A stretch of DNA of 64,000 nucleotides. Source: Methanobrevibacter thaueri. GTDB taxonomy: Archaea; Methanobacteriota; Methanobacteria; Methanobacteriales; Methanobacteriaceae. The stretch is taken from the NCBI RefSeq assembly GCF_003111625.1, contig NZ_MZGS01000006.1, positions 37,777 through 101,776 of the forward strand. Direction: 5' to 3'. The position numbers and the translations under genes were made by a program. Below, piece after piece: positions 27,469 to 35,445 of the stretch. Under the pieces are notes generated by a model. The model saw only the letters and a list, made by a program, of their open reading frames with translations, searched no databases and was not told where the DNA came from. The first letter of the stretch is position 1. Every line of letters begins with the position of its first letter.

Positions 27469-28359
27469 TTAATCCAAGGCGAACATGTAATAGAGGGCTT
27501 CGCACAATCTCGCATCATTGGCATACCTTTCAAAACCAAGGGAATACCTCAAGAGAACCGATCTTGGAATCAGCACATTGTCGCTGTCCGGATTAAGCAC
27601 TATACCGTCCAAATCCTCAACAAGAACATAATTGACAAGCATTGCAAGATTCACAAGCTGGGCGTACTTGAACTTGGAGGTGTTGACATGCCTGATTCTG
27701 TCTGTTGACGAGAATATGGTCACGTAAATGCCTCCGACCTTATCGGTGTACATTCCGGCAACAGGGCCTATTTCCCTCAAGTCAATAATGTCGTTATCGA
27801 ATTCCATATCGCTCACCATCAGCGTCAGTATTGTGGAATTTGCCAACCTTTCAAAGAGCATCTCATAATCGCCGACGTTTTTGGGATTGGAAATGTACTC
27901 CTCCAGATATCTATTGTCGACATTCCGGTAGATGTCAAGGAGCTCACCTGCTGAATATGCATCAGTGGTGTAGAAGTTGGTCTTTGGGATGTTGGTTATT
28001 GTCAAAATGAATTCCTTTGTAAAGAGATACTTTTCAGAGGCCGGATTCAGGATGTATCCGTCGAAATCAGTGGTTTTCAGGATGTTCTGGTACAGTTCGA
28101 AGGAATTCTGCAGAAGCTGGATGTCATCCTCATGGTGAAACTTGCGGAACTCGTCATGGTCGGTGAAGAGCGCTGTCAGCTTCATGTCATTGTACTCGTA
28201 GGTGATGAAATTCAGCGTATCGTTCTCCTTTTTAGCCGCAATATACAGATTGGAATACCTGAACTCATTGACCAGTTTCAGCGCCAGGTTTTCATTCAGC
28301 CTGTTTCCATTGGCATAAATGTCCTCAATTACTACTCTCAAATGCTTATGGTTGCTCAT
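27469..28359 (-). CDS. Double SseB-domain protein
   Basis: About 296 residues form two tandem SseB N-terminal-like domains. Each carries the typical hydrophobic-Gly-NP-x-S segment: FDGYILNPASEKYLF near residue 100 and LDGIVLNPDSDNVLI near residue 258, both followed by the characteristic helix. In bacteria SseB is linked to serine sensitivity and the domain recurs in secretion-associated proteins, but its biochemistry is unclear. The paralogue at 32893-33822 has the same two-domain plan and the same middle element (LxxSTxLxxxVS). Start: the second of two adjacent ATGs, near AGGT. It lies 27 bases after the helicase gene. Confidence 0.7.
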   Translation of the reverse strand: MSNHKHLRVVIEDIYANGNRLNENLALKLVNEFRYSNLYIAAKKENDTLNFITYEYNDMKLTALFTDHDEFRKFHHEDDIQLLQNSFELYQNILKTTDFDGYILNPASEKYLFTKEFILTITNIPKTNFYTTDAYSAGELLDIYRNVDNRYLEEYISNPKNVGDYEMLFERLANSTILTLMVSDMEFDNDIIDLREIGPVAGMYTDKVGGIYVTIFSSTDRIRHVNTSKFKYAQLVNLAMLVNYVLVEDLDGIVLNPDSDNVLIPRSVLLRYSLGFERYANDARLCEALYYMFALD

Positions 28360-28386
28360 CATACCTATTTATGTCACGGGTAATAT

Positions 28387-30255
28387 TTAGAATTTTTGAT
28401 ATTGGCCCAAATCGAAATATCCCATTGAGTCCAGCACTTCAAGGCTGGATTTGAAATGACCGTAGTCCTTCGGATATTTGGAAAGATACCTGAAAATGAC
28501 CTGCAGTTCCTCCTCATATAGGTCGCTTTCATGATATGCCCTGGACAGGTATAGATACACTCTGAAATCATCGGCATCCTCTTTAACAAGTCCCTTGAAG
28601 AACCTGATTGCATTTTCATAGTCGCTGTCGTTGAGATAATCCAAACCCTCCTTAATGTCAGCCTTTGACCTTACAAAATCCTTTAGGTCCTCGGGGATGA
28701 ACTTGCTTGTGAGGACATAGTTTTTCAACCGGTTGTCGATGAAATATGTCTTGCAGTAGTCCTCCACAAACCTCATTCCCCTTCCGTGAGTCTGAACAAG
28801 CCTCAGGCTTGTCTTGTAGTCATACCACTCGCCGTCAAGGGCAATGCGTGACTTGACCTGCTTGCTTCCCAAATCAGGATAGGGAATCTTGTAGACTATC
28901 TGAAACCTGCACTCGTCGCCCGGCAGGTCCACGCCCTCATCCATTGAAGGGGAAACCAGAACCAATGCTTCATCGCTTCTTTTGAACTCCTCCAATATTT
29001 CAGAGCGGTTTTTGGTGTTGTGGGCAATCAGCCTGTCGCTTCTGACATTGTCCATTATGAAGCACATGCATTCGCTGCTTACGGTGTGGATTATTCCCTT
29101 CTCGTTTTCATGACTGGACAGGATGTCCTCCAATAATTCAATTGTCTTTGGAGCATTCAGCCTGATATAGGATTTTGATAGATTATACTCGTTTGAAACT
29201 ATTATTGGGTTTCGTGCATTGTCAAATGGAGTTCTTCGCCTGATTGCATATATCTCAGAGGGGTCAATTCCAAGCCATTTTGCAAAGAGCTCATAATCCA
29301 GTATGGTGGCGCTCATGAAAAGCGAAACGTCGGCAAAGTCAAAGAGCGTGTTTACCGCATAGCTGTCCACCTTAACCGGCTTGAACTCCAGGGTTTCGAA
29401 CTCCTCATCATAATCAATTATCCAGCTGTCGGGGTCATAGTTGATGTTTTCAACGAACCTGTTGCAGTCGCTGATCTTCTGCTTTAGGGCAGAGATCTTT
29501 TCAAGCAGGACCGGCTTGTTTAGGTTCTCGATTTTTGACAGCTCAGTGATGTATGCTGACTTTATCTCCTCGATGAATATGATCCAGTCGTTATAGCTGC
29601 CGTTATTCAGGTCATCTATCGTATCGTCCGTCAGCTCATAGCGGATGTATTCCTTAAGGTCGCTTTTGGCAAATTCAAGCTTCAGCTGACTCATAAGCAT
29701 TGACTCGAGGTTATGTGCCTCATCACATATGAGCAGTTCCCTTTTTGTGAAATCCTCAACGTAATTGAGTTCCAAAAACATGTAATGGTAATTGGCAATG
29801 ACGTTCTTTGCGTTCAATGCATCGTATTTCTGGGCGTAGTAATGGCATGTCGGAGGATTCTCGTTTTTTATTGAGTATGGACAGTTGAATCCCTCAACGA
29901 TGCATTTGCCCTCCTCGCAGGACTGGTGCACATTCTCCTCAAGATAGCTTCTGCATTGAAAGTTGGACCTTCCCTTTACGAGTTTGAAGTTTTTGAAATC
30001 CTTAAGGTATTGGTCCTGAAGCTGTTTGGTGACGGTCAGTATGTATGATGATTCGCTCATGTTGGCCAGTGTTGCTGCTATTGCTGATTTTCCGGTTCCC
30101 GTACCCGCTTCCAGCACGATGTAGCGGTATCCCTTGGCAATGGCTTTGCGGATTTCTGAAATGGTTTCCAACTGGGCGTCCCTGGGCCTTTCGAATGGGA
30201 AATTGCGGACCGCTTCCGGGTCTATTTCTGAATAGTAACTGTACTGCCAATCCAT
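28387..30255 (-). CDS. XPD/DinG-family Fe-S DNA helicase with C-terminal TPR-like tail
   Basis: This 622-residue superfamily 2 helicase has Walker A EAGTGTGKSA (residues about 50-59), DEAH (about 178) and a cysteine group between them (Cys near 102, 114, 119, 126, 138) that can hold a 4Fe-4S cluster as in XPD and DinG. Motif V/VI follows: SPSMDEGVDLPG and QTHGRGMRF near residue 480. It should unwind DNA 5' to 3'. Residues 550-620 look like tetratricopeptide repeats (DYENAIRFFKGLV, then DFRVYLYLSRAYHES), unusual for XPD. GTGAT three bases before ATG 30255 fixes the start. It lies within the SseB/zinc-ribbon cluster rather than with repair genes. Confidence 0.85.
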   Translation of the reverse strand: MDWQYSYYSEIDPEAVRNFPFERPRDAQLETISEIRKAIAKGYRYIVLEAGTGTGKSAIAATLANMSESSYILTVTKQLQDQYLKDFKNFKLVKGRSNFQCRSYLEENVHQSCEEGKCIVEGFNCPYSIKNENPPTCHYYAQKYDALNAKNVIANYHYMFLELNYVEDFTKRELLICDEAHNLESMLMSQLKLEFAKSDLKEYIRYELTDDTIDDLNNGSYNDWIIFIEEIKSAYITELSKIENLNKPVLLEKISALKQKISDCNRFVENINYDPDSWIIDYDEEFETLEFKPVKVDSYAVNTLFDFADVSLFMSATILDYELFAKWLGIDPSEIYAIRRRTPFDNARNPIIVSNEYNLSKSYIRLNAPKTIELLEDILSSHENEKGIIHTVSSECMCFIMDNVRSDRLIAHNTKNRSEILEEFKRSDEALVLVSPSMDEGVDLPGDECRFQIVYKIPYPDLGSKQVKSRIALDGEWYDYKTSLRLVQTHGRGMRFVEDYCKTYFIDNRLKNYVLTSKFIPEDLKDFVRSKADIKEGLDYLNDSDYENAIRFFKGLVKEDADDFRVYLYLSRAYHESDLYEEELQVIFRYLSKYPKDYGHFKSSLEVLDSMGYFDLGQYQKF

Positions 30256-30332
30256 CAAATCACAAGATAATCATTATTATGACTAATTTTAATCCTCAAT
30301 ATTTAAATGGTTTAACCGAGAGCGCTTGGAAA

Positions 30333-31415
30333 CTAATCGTAATCGTTGACGGAATTAATCAGGTTTGACATGTCATCAAAGAGGCTGTTGATTTCATTGT
30401 CATCTGACTTTTCCATTGTCAGGACCAGCTCGTTTGTCAAATCGTCAAGCTTTGAGATGATTTGCCTTAGGACGCTGATTTTGCTTTTGATTTCGTTTTC
30501 GATTTTAGGGGAGTAGTCGTTGGCCAGGTTGATCATTGTCAGTGCGGAATCGGATTGGTGGTTGAACATTTTTGTTGACTTGTCCACCACGCCGATGAAT
30601 CTGGAATAGGTCAGTTGAGGCGGTTCGAAGCGCTTTTCAATCAAATCACGGGTATGCGCCTCCTTAACTTCATATTCCCTTATCATGTCCTCAATCTGGG
30701 TTTTGTATCCCATGTATTCCGGCACGGATCCTGGAGTTTCAACCGGCCTTTTAATTTCAGGTTTTGGTTTCGGCATCTCCTTCGGCTTTGGAATTTCCCT
30801 TTTCGGATTGACGGGATATGGATTGGTCAGCTTATGAATTCCGTATCCTATGAGGAATGCAGGAACTTCAAAGAACATTCCGAAGAGAATCACCGCAAAT
30901 AAGCTTTTGGCAGTTGGCAGGAAACATGCGATGGCTGCGAAAAGCAGAAAGATGAGATGTGAAATTATCTTTGTCTTTGAAAGCACAAACTGGCCTGTCT
31001 TCTTGTTCTGCCAAAAGAACAGCAAATGGTATAAGTCCTGCAGAACTCCATAATCGTTATAGTCCAGTTTGCTTTTTGATGGATTTGACCTCAGGTTATG
31101 AATGGCAAAACCCAGGAAAAATATCAGGGCGCCGATTATTGCTCCAATGATGATTATCGCAACCGGAGCGTTTGAAAGTACACACATTGATGCCAAGAGA
31201 AGGAAAGCTGAAATTCCGGCCAGTTTTGACTTGGACAAGATGTATTGGCCGTCATAATCCCAATAGAACAGTTTATGCACTGTTGAAGGCTGTGACCTTT
31301 GCACCACGACCTCCGCTTTCTGTATGAATTCGTTGCTGCCGCATTTCTGACAGTATTTTGCAGTGACTTCCACTGTGTTTCCGCATTTCTTACAAGTTTT
31401 AGTCTTCATTTTCAT
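30333..31415 (-). CDS. Zinc-ribbon membrane protein with internally duplicated transmembrane unit
   Basis: About 360 residues. The N-terminus is a zinc ribbon (CKKCGNTVEV, then YCQKCGS). Two similar units follow: LFYWDYDGQYILSKSKLAGI and, about 80 residues on, LFFWQNKKTGQFVLSKTKII. Each leads into a pair of membrane helices, so this is an internal duplication with four helices. After a Pro/Lys-rich linker (PKPKEMPKPKPEIK) comes a helical, probably coiled-coil C-terminal domain of about 120 residues. The start lies inside the preceding AAA+ gene (ATG 31415 or 31409), so the two are translationally coupled. Function unknown; it may anchor the ATPase to the membrane. Confidence 0.75.
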   Translation of the reverse strand: MKMKTKTCKKCGNTVEVTAKYCQKCGSNEFIQKAEVVVQRSQPSTVHKLFYWDYDGQYILSKSKLAGISAFLLLASMCVLSNAPVAIIIIGAIIGALIFFLGFAIHNLRSNPSKSKLDYNDYGVLQDLYHLLFFWQNKKTGQFVLSKTKIISHLIFLLFAAIACFLPTAKSLFAVILFGMFFEVPAFLIGYGIHKLTNPYPVNPKREIPKPKEMPKPKPEIKRPVETPGSVPEYMGYKTQIEDMIREYEVKEAHTRDLIEKRFEPPQLTYSRFIGVVDKSTKMFNHQSDSALTMINLANDYSPKIENEIKSKISVLRQIISKLDDLTNELVLTMEKSDDNEINSLFDDMSNLINSVNDYD

Positions 31416-32850
31416 CAACCAGGAAATCCTCAAATGTTAATGTGTTAAGTTCTTCATCGGTAATCTCCTTTTGAGGAGCGAGCCTGTTTGCCTGTGCGGT
31501 CAGCACCTCCTCGAAGAGGTTGCGCACGGCACGGCCGTTTGCAAAGTTGGCGGGCTTGTTTTCAACCAGCCTGTCAAAGTATTCCTCAAGATACTTGCAG
31601 CCGGCCTTATCGACCCACAGGTTGGCCTCATCGGCCATGAGTATGAATATGTCGTAGAGCTCTTCGGCAGTGTAGTCCCTGAACTCCAGGAACTTGTTGA
31701 AACGTGACTCGAGGCCGGGATTTGAGTGTAGGAACCTGTCCATCAGTTCAGTATATCCGGCGACAATCACTATGAAATCGTCCCTGTTGTCCTCCATGGC
31801 CTTGAGAATCGTGTCAATCGCTTCCCTTCCGTAGTCGTTCTCGCTGGTGGATGCAAGGCTGTATGCCTCATCTATAAAGAGTATTCCGCCCAACGCTGAC
31901 TGGATTACCTCCTGTGTCTTTATGGCGGTCTGGCCGACATATCCTCCAACAAGACCTGACCTGTCGGTTTCAACCAGATGTCCCTTGCTCAAAACGCCAA
32001 TCTGCCTGTAGATTTTGGCAAGAAGGCGTGCAACAGTGGTCTTTCCGGTTCCAGGGTTTCCGCTGAACACCAGATGCAGGCTCATGGCGGGCTGCTTTAT
32101 TCCACGGGATTCGCGTATTTTCCTTATTTGGACTAGATTGATCAGTGAATTTACATCCTTTTTAACGTTTTCAAGACCTATCAGCTTGTTCAGTTCGGCC
32201 AGATAGTCCTCAAGTGACTCCTCTTCCTCTTCGATTTCCTCCTCAGCGTCAGGGATATTCAGAGTGATTGGCCTTTCGGTGATGTTTGCGTACTTGTCCT
32301 TTAAAAATCCTATGCATTCATTGTAGTCGCCAAGCACCTTCTCATCCAGCCGGTTGTCCACGGTTATGAAGAACTTGCCGAAAAGCTTGAAGCACTCGTA
32401 GAGCTCGTTTGCTGAGTTTAGGTTATGCATGTCAAAGCCCTGGCCGAATGAATCCAGTTCGCTCAGGCACTTGAATGACAGCAGTTGAGTGGAGTCCAGT
32501 TTCAAATCTGAGAGGTTATAAATATCATCCTTCGTATATGTGGAGCCAAGCAGGGTGTTTATGAACTCAAGCTCGTTGTCGGTAATCACCTCATCGCCCA
32601 ATCCGAGATAGGCAAACCACTGGAAGAGATCGTCAAGGATGACGCTTTCCAGGGATACGTCCAGGTCATTCAAGGATTCGCAGTATGGCCTGAAAACGTT
32701 TAAGGTGTTCACCAGAAACTTCAATTTGGCTAGTTCATTGCTCAGATAGCCTATGTCTATCTTGTCGACTTGAGAACCGCATGTCGGGCATGCGGTCTGT
32801 GAGTTGTCAAGGATTTTTCCACAATTGTTGCAAACTGTCCACTCTAACAT
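31399..32850 (-). CDS. Zinc-ribbon AAA+ ATPase of CbxX/EccA/SpoVK type
   Basis: This 483-residue protein has an N-terminal zinc ribbon (VCNNCGKIL, CPTCGS), an alpha-helical part, and from about residue 220 a classic CbxX/CfxQ AAA+ domain: IGLENVKKDVNSLINL, Walker A SGNPGTGKTTVARLL, the GYVGQTA pore-loop region, Walker B GGILFIDEAYSLAS, sensor FIVIVAGY and NPGLESRFN. Relatives act as hexameric remodelling motors, for example Rubisco activase CbxX and EccA of type VII secretion. No Rubisco or WXG100 gene is nearby. The TATA box 26 bases upstream suggests a leaderless message. Likely the motor of this cluster. Confidence 0.9.
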   Translation of the reverse strand: MLEWTVCNNCGKILDNSQTACPTCGSQVDKIDIGYLSNELAKLKFLVNTLNVFRPYCESLNDLDVSLESVILDDLFQWFAYLGLGDEVITDNELEFINTLLGSTYTKDDIYNLSDLKLDSTQLLSFKCLSELDSFGQGFDMHNLNSANELYECFKLFGKFFITVDNRLDEKVLGDYNECIGFLKDKYANITERPITLNIPDAEEEIEEEEESLEDYLAELNKLIGLENVKKDVNSLINLVQIRKIRESRGIKQPAMSLHLVFSGNPGTGKTTVARLLAKIYRQIGVLSKGHLVETDRSGLVGGYVGQTAIKTQEVIQSALGGILFIDEAYSLASTSENDYGREAIDTILKAMEDNRDDFIVIVAGYTELMDRFLHSNPGLESRFNKFLEFRDYTAEELYDIFILMADEANLWVDKAGCKYLEEYFDRLVENKPANFANGRAVRNLFEEVLTAQANRLAPQKEITDEELNTLTFEDFLVDENED

Positions 32851-32868
32851 GTACAATAGTATATTTAG

Positions 32869-32879
32869 AATAAGTTATA
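32869..32879 (-). promoter_or_regulatory. TATA box giving a leaderless AAA+ ATPase message
   Basis: On the minus strand AATTTATAACT is centred about 26 bases before ATG 32850. Archaeal initiation 26 bases downstream would fall on the ATG itself, which agrees with the absence of a ribosome site there. Confidence 0.55.
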
Positions 32880-32892
32880 AATTTGTGGGTAT

Positions 32893-33822
32893 TCACAGCA
32901 TGAAAGCATAATCCCTCGCATTTTTGAATGCGGGATTGTCAAGTGCCAATCCGCCATATGCCTCAAGCAATGCCTCTCTGCCTATTAAATAGTCATCGGA
33001 ACCTGGATTAATTATTATGCCGTCCATGTCACTTTTGAGGACAAATTCAAGAAACTCGCCAAGCAATGCAACCTGGCAGTAGCAGTTCATCTCGGATTCC
33101 TCATCGAGACCTTGCCTTATTGCGTCTGCGCTTGTGAAAAGAACTCCAAATTGGGTTTCCTCATCGCCTGTTGTGCACAGGAGAAATTCCCCCGCATCCT
33201 CACTGGATATCACTCCGTTTTTGGCATAGACTGATAGGTCCTCCTCGCTTACGACGGCATTGAGCAGTGTGGATTTCTGAAGCTCAAGCATAAGCGCCTC
33301 AAAGCTGTCGTCATCGCTTTTTAAAAACTCAATCAATGAATCGTTTGAGGCTTCTTGGGCTATGTTCAGGAGCCTTTCGCCATCGTATCCTTCAAACTCA
33401 TCGTCTGTCTCAATAACCGGAGGCAGCGGCAGGTTCACCAATATGTCCCTTTCCAGAAGGAAATCAACGCTATCGGGATTGAAGAGTATTCCGTCAAGCT
33501 CGCTGTCGTTTAAAAGGTCAATGTAGATCCTGATGTCATTTGCAATGGGGCTGAATTCGCTGTCCTCACCGTAGCATTCGATGAATGCCTCATCATCGCT
33601 GAAAAGCGGCAGGACGTCGATTGATTCATCATCAGATGTCAATATATCAAAACTCAGTGTATCATCCTCAATTATTCCCGGAATAAGTAAATTAGAAACG
33701 CCCAACTCCTGCACGAATTGGATAAAAAGATATTCAGGCACTTCATTTCCATCCTCGAAGTAGCCTCCGATTTCATTGAACTTGCTTACCAAATGATTGT
33801 TAGTCACGTAACTTCTCTGCAT
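32893..33822 (-). CDS. Double SseB-domain protein, acidic
   Basis: The 309-residue protein starts at ATG 33822 (MQRSYVTNN), preceded by AGTGAT; 21 extra upstream codons lack support. It has two SseB-like domains, with LDGILFNPDSVDFLL near residue 108 and MDGIIINPGSDDYLIGREALLEAYG near the end, and is strongly acidic. It has the same plan as 27469-28359 and aligns with it through LLNIAQEASND and LQKSTLLNAVVS. Transcribed divergently from the winged-helix gene at 33964, with which it shares a promoter region holding two operator-like sites. The AAA+ gene follows 42 bases downstream. Confidence 0.75.
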   Translation of the reverse strand: MQRSYVTNNHLVSKFNEIGGYFEDGNEVPEYLFIQFVQELGVSNLLIPGIIEDDTLSFDILTSDDESIDVLPLFSDDEAFIECYGEDSEFSPIANDIRIYIDLLNDSELDGILFNPDSVDFLLERDILVNLPLPPVIETDDEFEGYDGERLLNIAQEASNDSLIEFLKSDDDSFEALMLELQKSTLLNAVVSEEDLSVYAKNGVISSEDAGEFLLCTTGDEETQFGVLFTSADAIRQGLDEESEMNCYCQVALLGEFLEFVLKSDMDGIIINPGSDDYLIGREALLEAYGGLALDNPAFKNARDYAFML

Positions 33823-33866
33823 AATTATCACTTGATAAAATGTAAGGTATTTATTATATATATAAA

Positions 33867-33920
33867 TTGTTAGCAATAAGGGCAATATTTATACAATCTC
33901 ATTAAAAACTGTTAACAATA
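33867..33920. promoter_or_regulatory. Paired operator-like sites between SseB gene and winged-helix regulator
   Basis: TTGTTAGCAATA (33867-33878) and CTGTTAACAATA (33909-33920) share the core TGTTA(G/A)CAATA and are 42 bases apart, four helical turns. Each is nearly palindromic. The first lies at the TATA region (about 33851-33866) of the SseB gene on the minus strand, the second over the probable start site of the regulator gene. The simplest reading is autoregulation by the winged-helix protein. Confidence 0.55.
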
Positions 33921-33963
33921 CTGTAAAAAACCTATTATTTAACCTAATAGAAATGATAATAAC

Positions 33964-34239
33964 ATGGAAAAACTTAATGAAGATGAAATGTGGGCCATAA
34001 TAGGCTTTATCAAGGTCTCACAAACCAGATACGCCACATTGAAGGCACTTGAAGACAATTTCCTGATACCGAGCGAAATCGCCAAGAAGACAAACATCAG
34101 GGTCACCCAAATATCAAACTCACTTCATGACCTGAAGGAAAAGAATCTTGTCGAATGCAAAAACGAGGAAGCAAGCAAGGGCAGGATATATCAGAACACC
34201 GAACTGGGCTCTGCCGTCCTAAAGATTCTTGAAAAGTGA
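33964..34239 (+). CDS. Winged-helix transcriptional regulator
   Basis: The 91-residue protein is a single winged helix-turn-helix domain of the ArsR/MarR-like type common in methanogens. It contains RYATLKALEDNFLIPSEIAKK, then the recognition helix VTQISNSLHDLKEKNLV and a wing (EEASKGRIYQNTELG). No ligand-binding domain or metal-binding cysteine pair is present. It is divergent from the SseB/AAA+ genes and likely binds the two TGTTARCAATA sites upstream of itself. ATGATAATAAC precedes the ATG. Confidence 0.85.
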   Translation: MEKLNEDEMWAIIGFIKVSQTRYATLKALEDNFLIPSEIAKKTNIRVTQISNSLHDLKEKNLVECKNEEASKGRIYQNTELGSAVLKILEK

Positions 34240-34257
34240 ACCGACCGTCACTCAAGC

Positions 34258-34962
34258 CTAGTCCTCAACAGCCTGACCGCAATTGGAGCAGAATTGCGCA
34301 TCCGCATCCAGTTTCTCACCGCAATTGGTGCAGTACCTGTCATCACTGTAAATCAAGGCCTTTCTGATTTCAAGCTCCTCCTCGGAAATCTTTCCCTCCT
34401 CAAAGAGTGCGTACAAATCCATCAGATCATCAATCTCGTCACGGTTCTGATTCTCGATGTTGTCCTCAAGAATCTCCATTAGGGGCACGGCCTTGCTTTC
34501 ATTGATTTCAAAGGTGAACTCATCATCATAGGTGTCAATTGTGATCTTGTTTTTGGACCATCCACCTTCGGAAATGTTGATTTCAGACATTTCAGAGTAC
34601 AATAACTTCTCCTTGGTCTTTTCAATCACCACGCCGTCATGCTCTAAAAGCAGGTCTGTTCCGATCCATTCGCCGTTCTGGAGTATGTTGATCCAGACCC
34701 TTTCCTGCCTGAAGATGTTCTCCTTTTCCCTCTGGTTTTTGGCAAGACGGAGGTTTATTGAATCAAGCGAGCTTTCAAACTCCTCAATCAGCTCAGCGGT
34801 GATTTCATCATTTTTTATTTCAAGGCTTTTGGAGTTCAGAAATTTTAAAAAGAGTTTGTTAGGGGAACCTAATGGTGTTATCAAATCATAGTCTTCCAGC
34901 AAATCCATATTCTGATTATAGATTTCATTTGAGGAATTCCTGAAAAAGTTCTTAAGTTCCAT
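34258..34962 (-). CDS. SHOCT and zinc-ribbon protein with PH-like domain
   Basis: This 234-residue soluble protein has a helical N-terminal 90 residues, then a PH-like beta segment (VWINILQNGEWIGTDLLLE to DDEFTFEINE), a SHOCT-type short helix pair (LMDLYALFEEGKISEEELEIRK, about 170-192) and a C-terminal zinc ribbon (YCTNCGEKL, then FCSNCGQ). SHOCT motifs often accompany PH-like domains as oligomerisation elements. Function unknown. It converges on the regulator gene at 33964. TATA-like TTTATAAA lies about 28 bases before the ATG, so its message is nearly leaderless. Confidence 0.75.
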   Translation of the reverse strand: MELKNFFRNSSNEIYNQNMDLLEDYDLITPLGSPNKLFLKFLNSKSLEIKNDEITAELIEEFESSLDSINLRLAKNQREKENIFRQERVWINILQNGEWIGTDLLLEHDGVVIEKTKEKLLYSEMSEINISEGGWSKNKITIDTYDDEFTFEINESKAVPLMEILEDNIENQNRDEIDDLMDLYALFEEGKISEEELEIRKALIYSDDRYCTNCGEKLDADAQFCSNCGQAVED

Positions 34963-35002
34963 ACACTAATATCTATGACTTTGAAATTTATAAATATTTA
35001 GA

Positions 35003-35038
35003 AAATGAAAAAAAGATGCAATGTATAATTTACATTGC
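35003..35038 (-). terminator. Hairpin plus oligo-T terminator after the zinc-ribbon microproteins
   Basis: On the minus strand, GCAATGTA and TACATTGC (35018-35025 and 35031-35038) form a perfect 8-bp stem with a five-base loop, followed after three bases by seven T. It starts ten bases beyond the stop of the 37-residue gene. It looks like a bacterial intrinsic terminator. Confidence 0.7.
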
Positions 35039-35047
35039 TTTGAAAAA

Positions 35048-35161
35048 TCATCCGTAGGTCTCGCCGACCCAACCCATGTTGACGCCGTTCACGGCTCCGC
35101 AGTACTCGCAGACATCGGTGTCGTCGTCGTTCATCTCGCCGCAGTAATCGCATTCCCACAT
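35048..35161 (-). CDS. 37-residue zinc-ribbon microprotein
   Basis: A very short gene: MWECDYCGEMNDDD, then VCEYCGAVNG and an aromatic tail ending GETYG. The pairs CDYC and CEYC form a complete zinc ribbon occupying nearly the whole protein. GAGGTGAG four bases before the ATG is one of the strongest ribosome sites in the window, and a terminator hairpin follows the stop, so it is very likely expressed. It is coupled to the 61-residue ribbon gene, whose TGA lies just before this ribosome site. It could be a protein- or RNA-binding partner for the larger zinc-ribbon proteins upstream. Confidence 0.8.
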   Translation of the reverse strand: MWECDYCGEMNDDDTDVCEYCGAVNGVNMGWVGETYG

Positions 35162-35170
35162 CTTCTCACC

Positions 35171-35356
35171 TCACTCATAGTCGTCGGGATCCACATATCC
35201 CAGCTCTTCCGCATCGTCAAAATCAAGCATGTCATCACCGAAATCGTCAATCTCAAATATATCCCAGTCCGGGCTGTCTGACAAGTCAGAGCCGCAATTT
35301 TCACATGTTGCCCTTTCGGGGCTGTTCAAGTGTCCGCATACGTTGCATGTAATCAT
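35171..35356 (-). CDS. 61-residue zinc-ribbon microprotein with acidic tail
   Basis: I start it at ATG 35356 (MITCNVCGHLN), with GTAGTGAT three bases before; the open frame continues 34 codons upstream without support. The N-terminal 25 residues are a zinc ribbon (CNVCGHLNS, then CENCGSDL). The remaining 36 are almost all acidic (DWDIFEIDDFGDDML, then LGYVDPDDYE), resembling the ribbon-plus-acidic-tail design of small transcription or RNA-associated factors. It is the first gene of a two-gene unit with the 37-residue protein. Confidence 0.8.
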   Translation of the reverse strand: MITCNVCGHLNSPERATCENCGSDLSDSPDWDIFEIDDFGDDMLDFDDAEELGYVDPDDYE

Positions 35357-35445
35357 GTTATCACTACCTGTTATACACAAGTTGTTATTAGGTAGTATAT
35401 TAAGGTTTTGATATTTGGTGAAAATTTTTTGTCGAGTAGAGAACT

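Noticed and set aside
31399..32850. Type VII secretion (EccA) or Rubisco activase locus
   Set aside because: The AAA+ domain is of that type, but no WXG100, EccC-like FtsK ATPase or Rubisco gene is present in the window.
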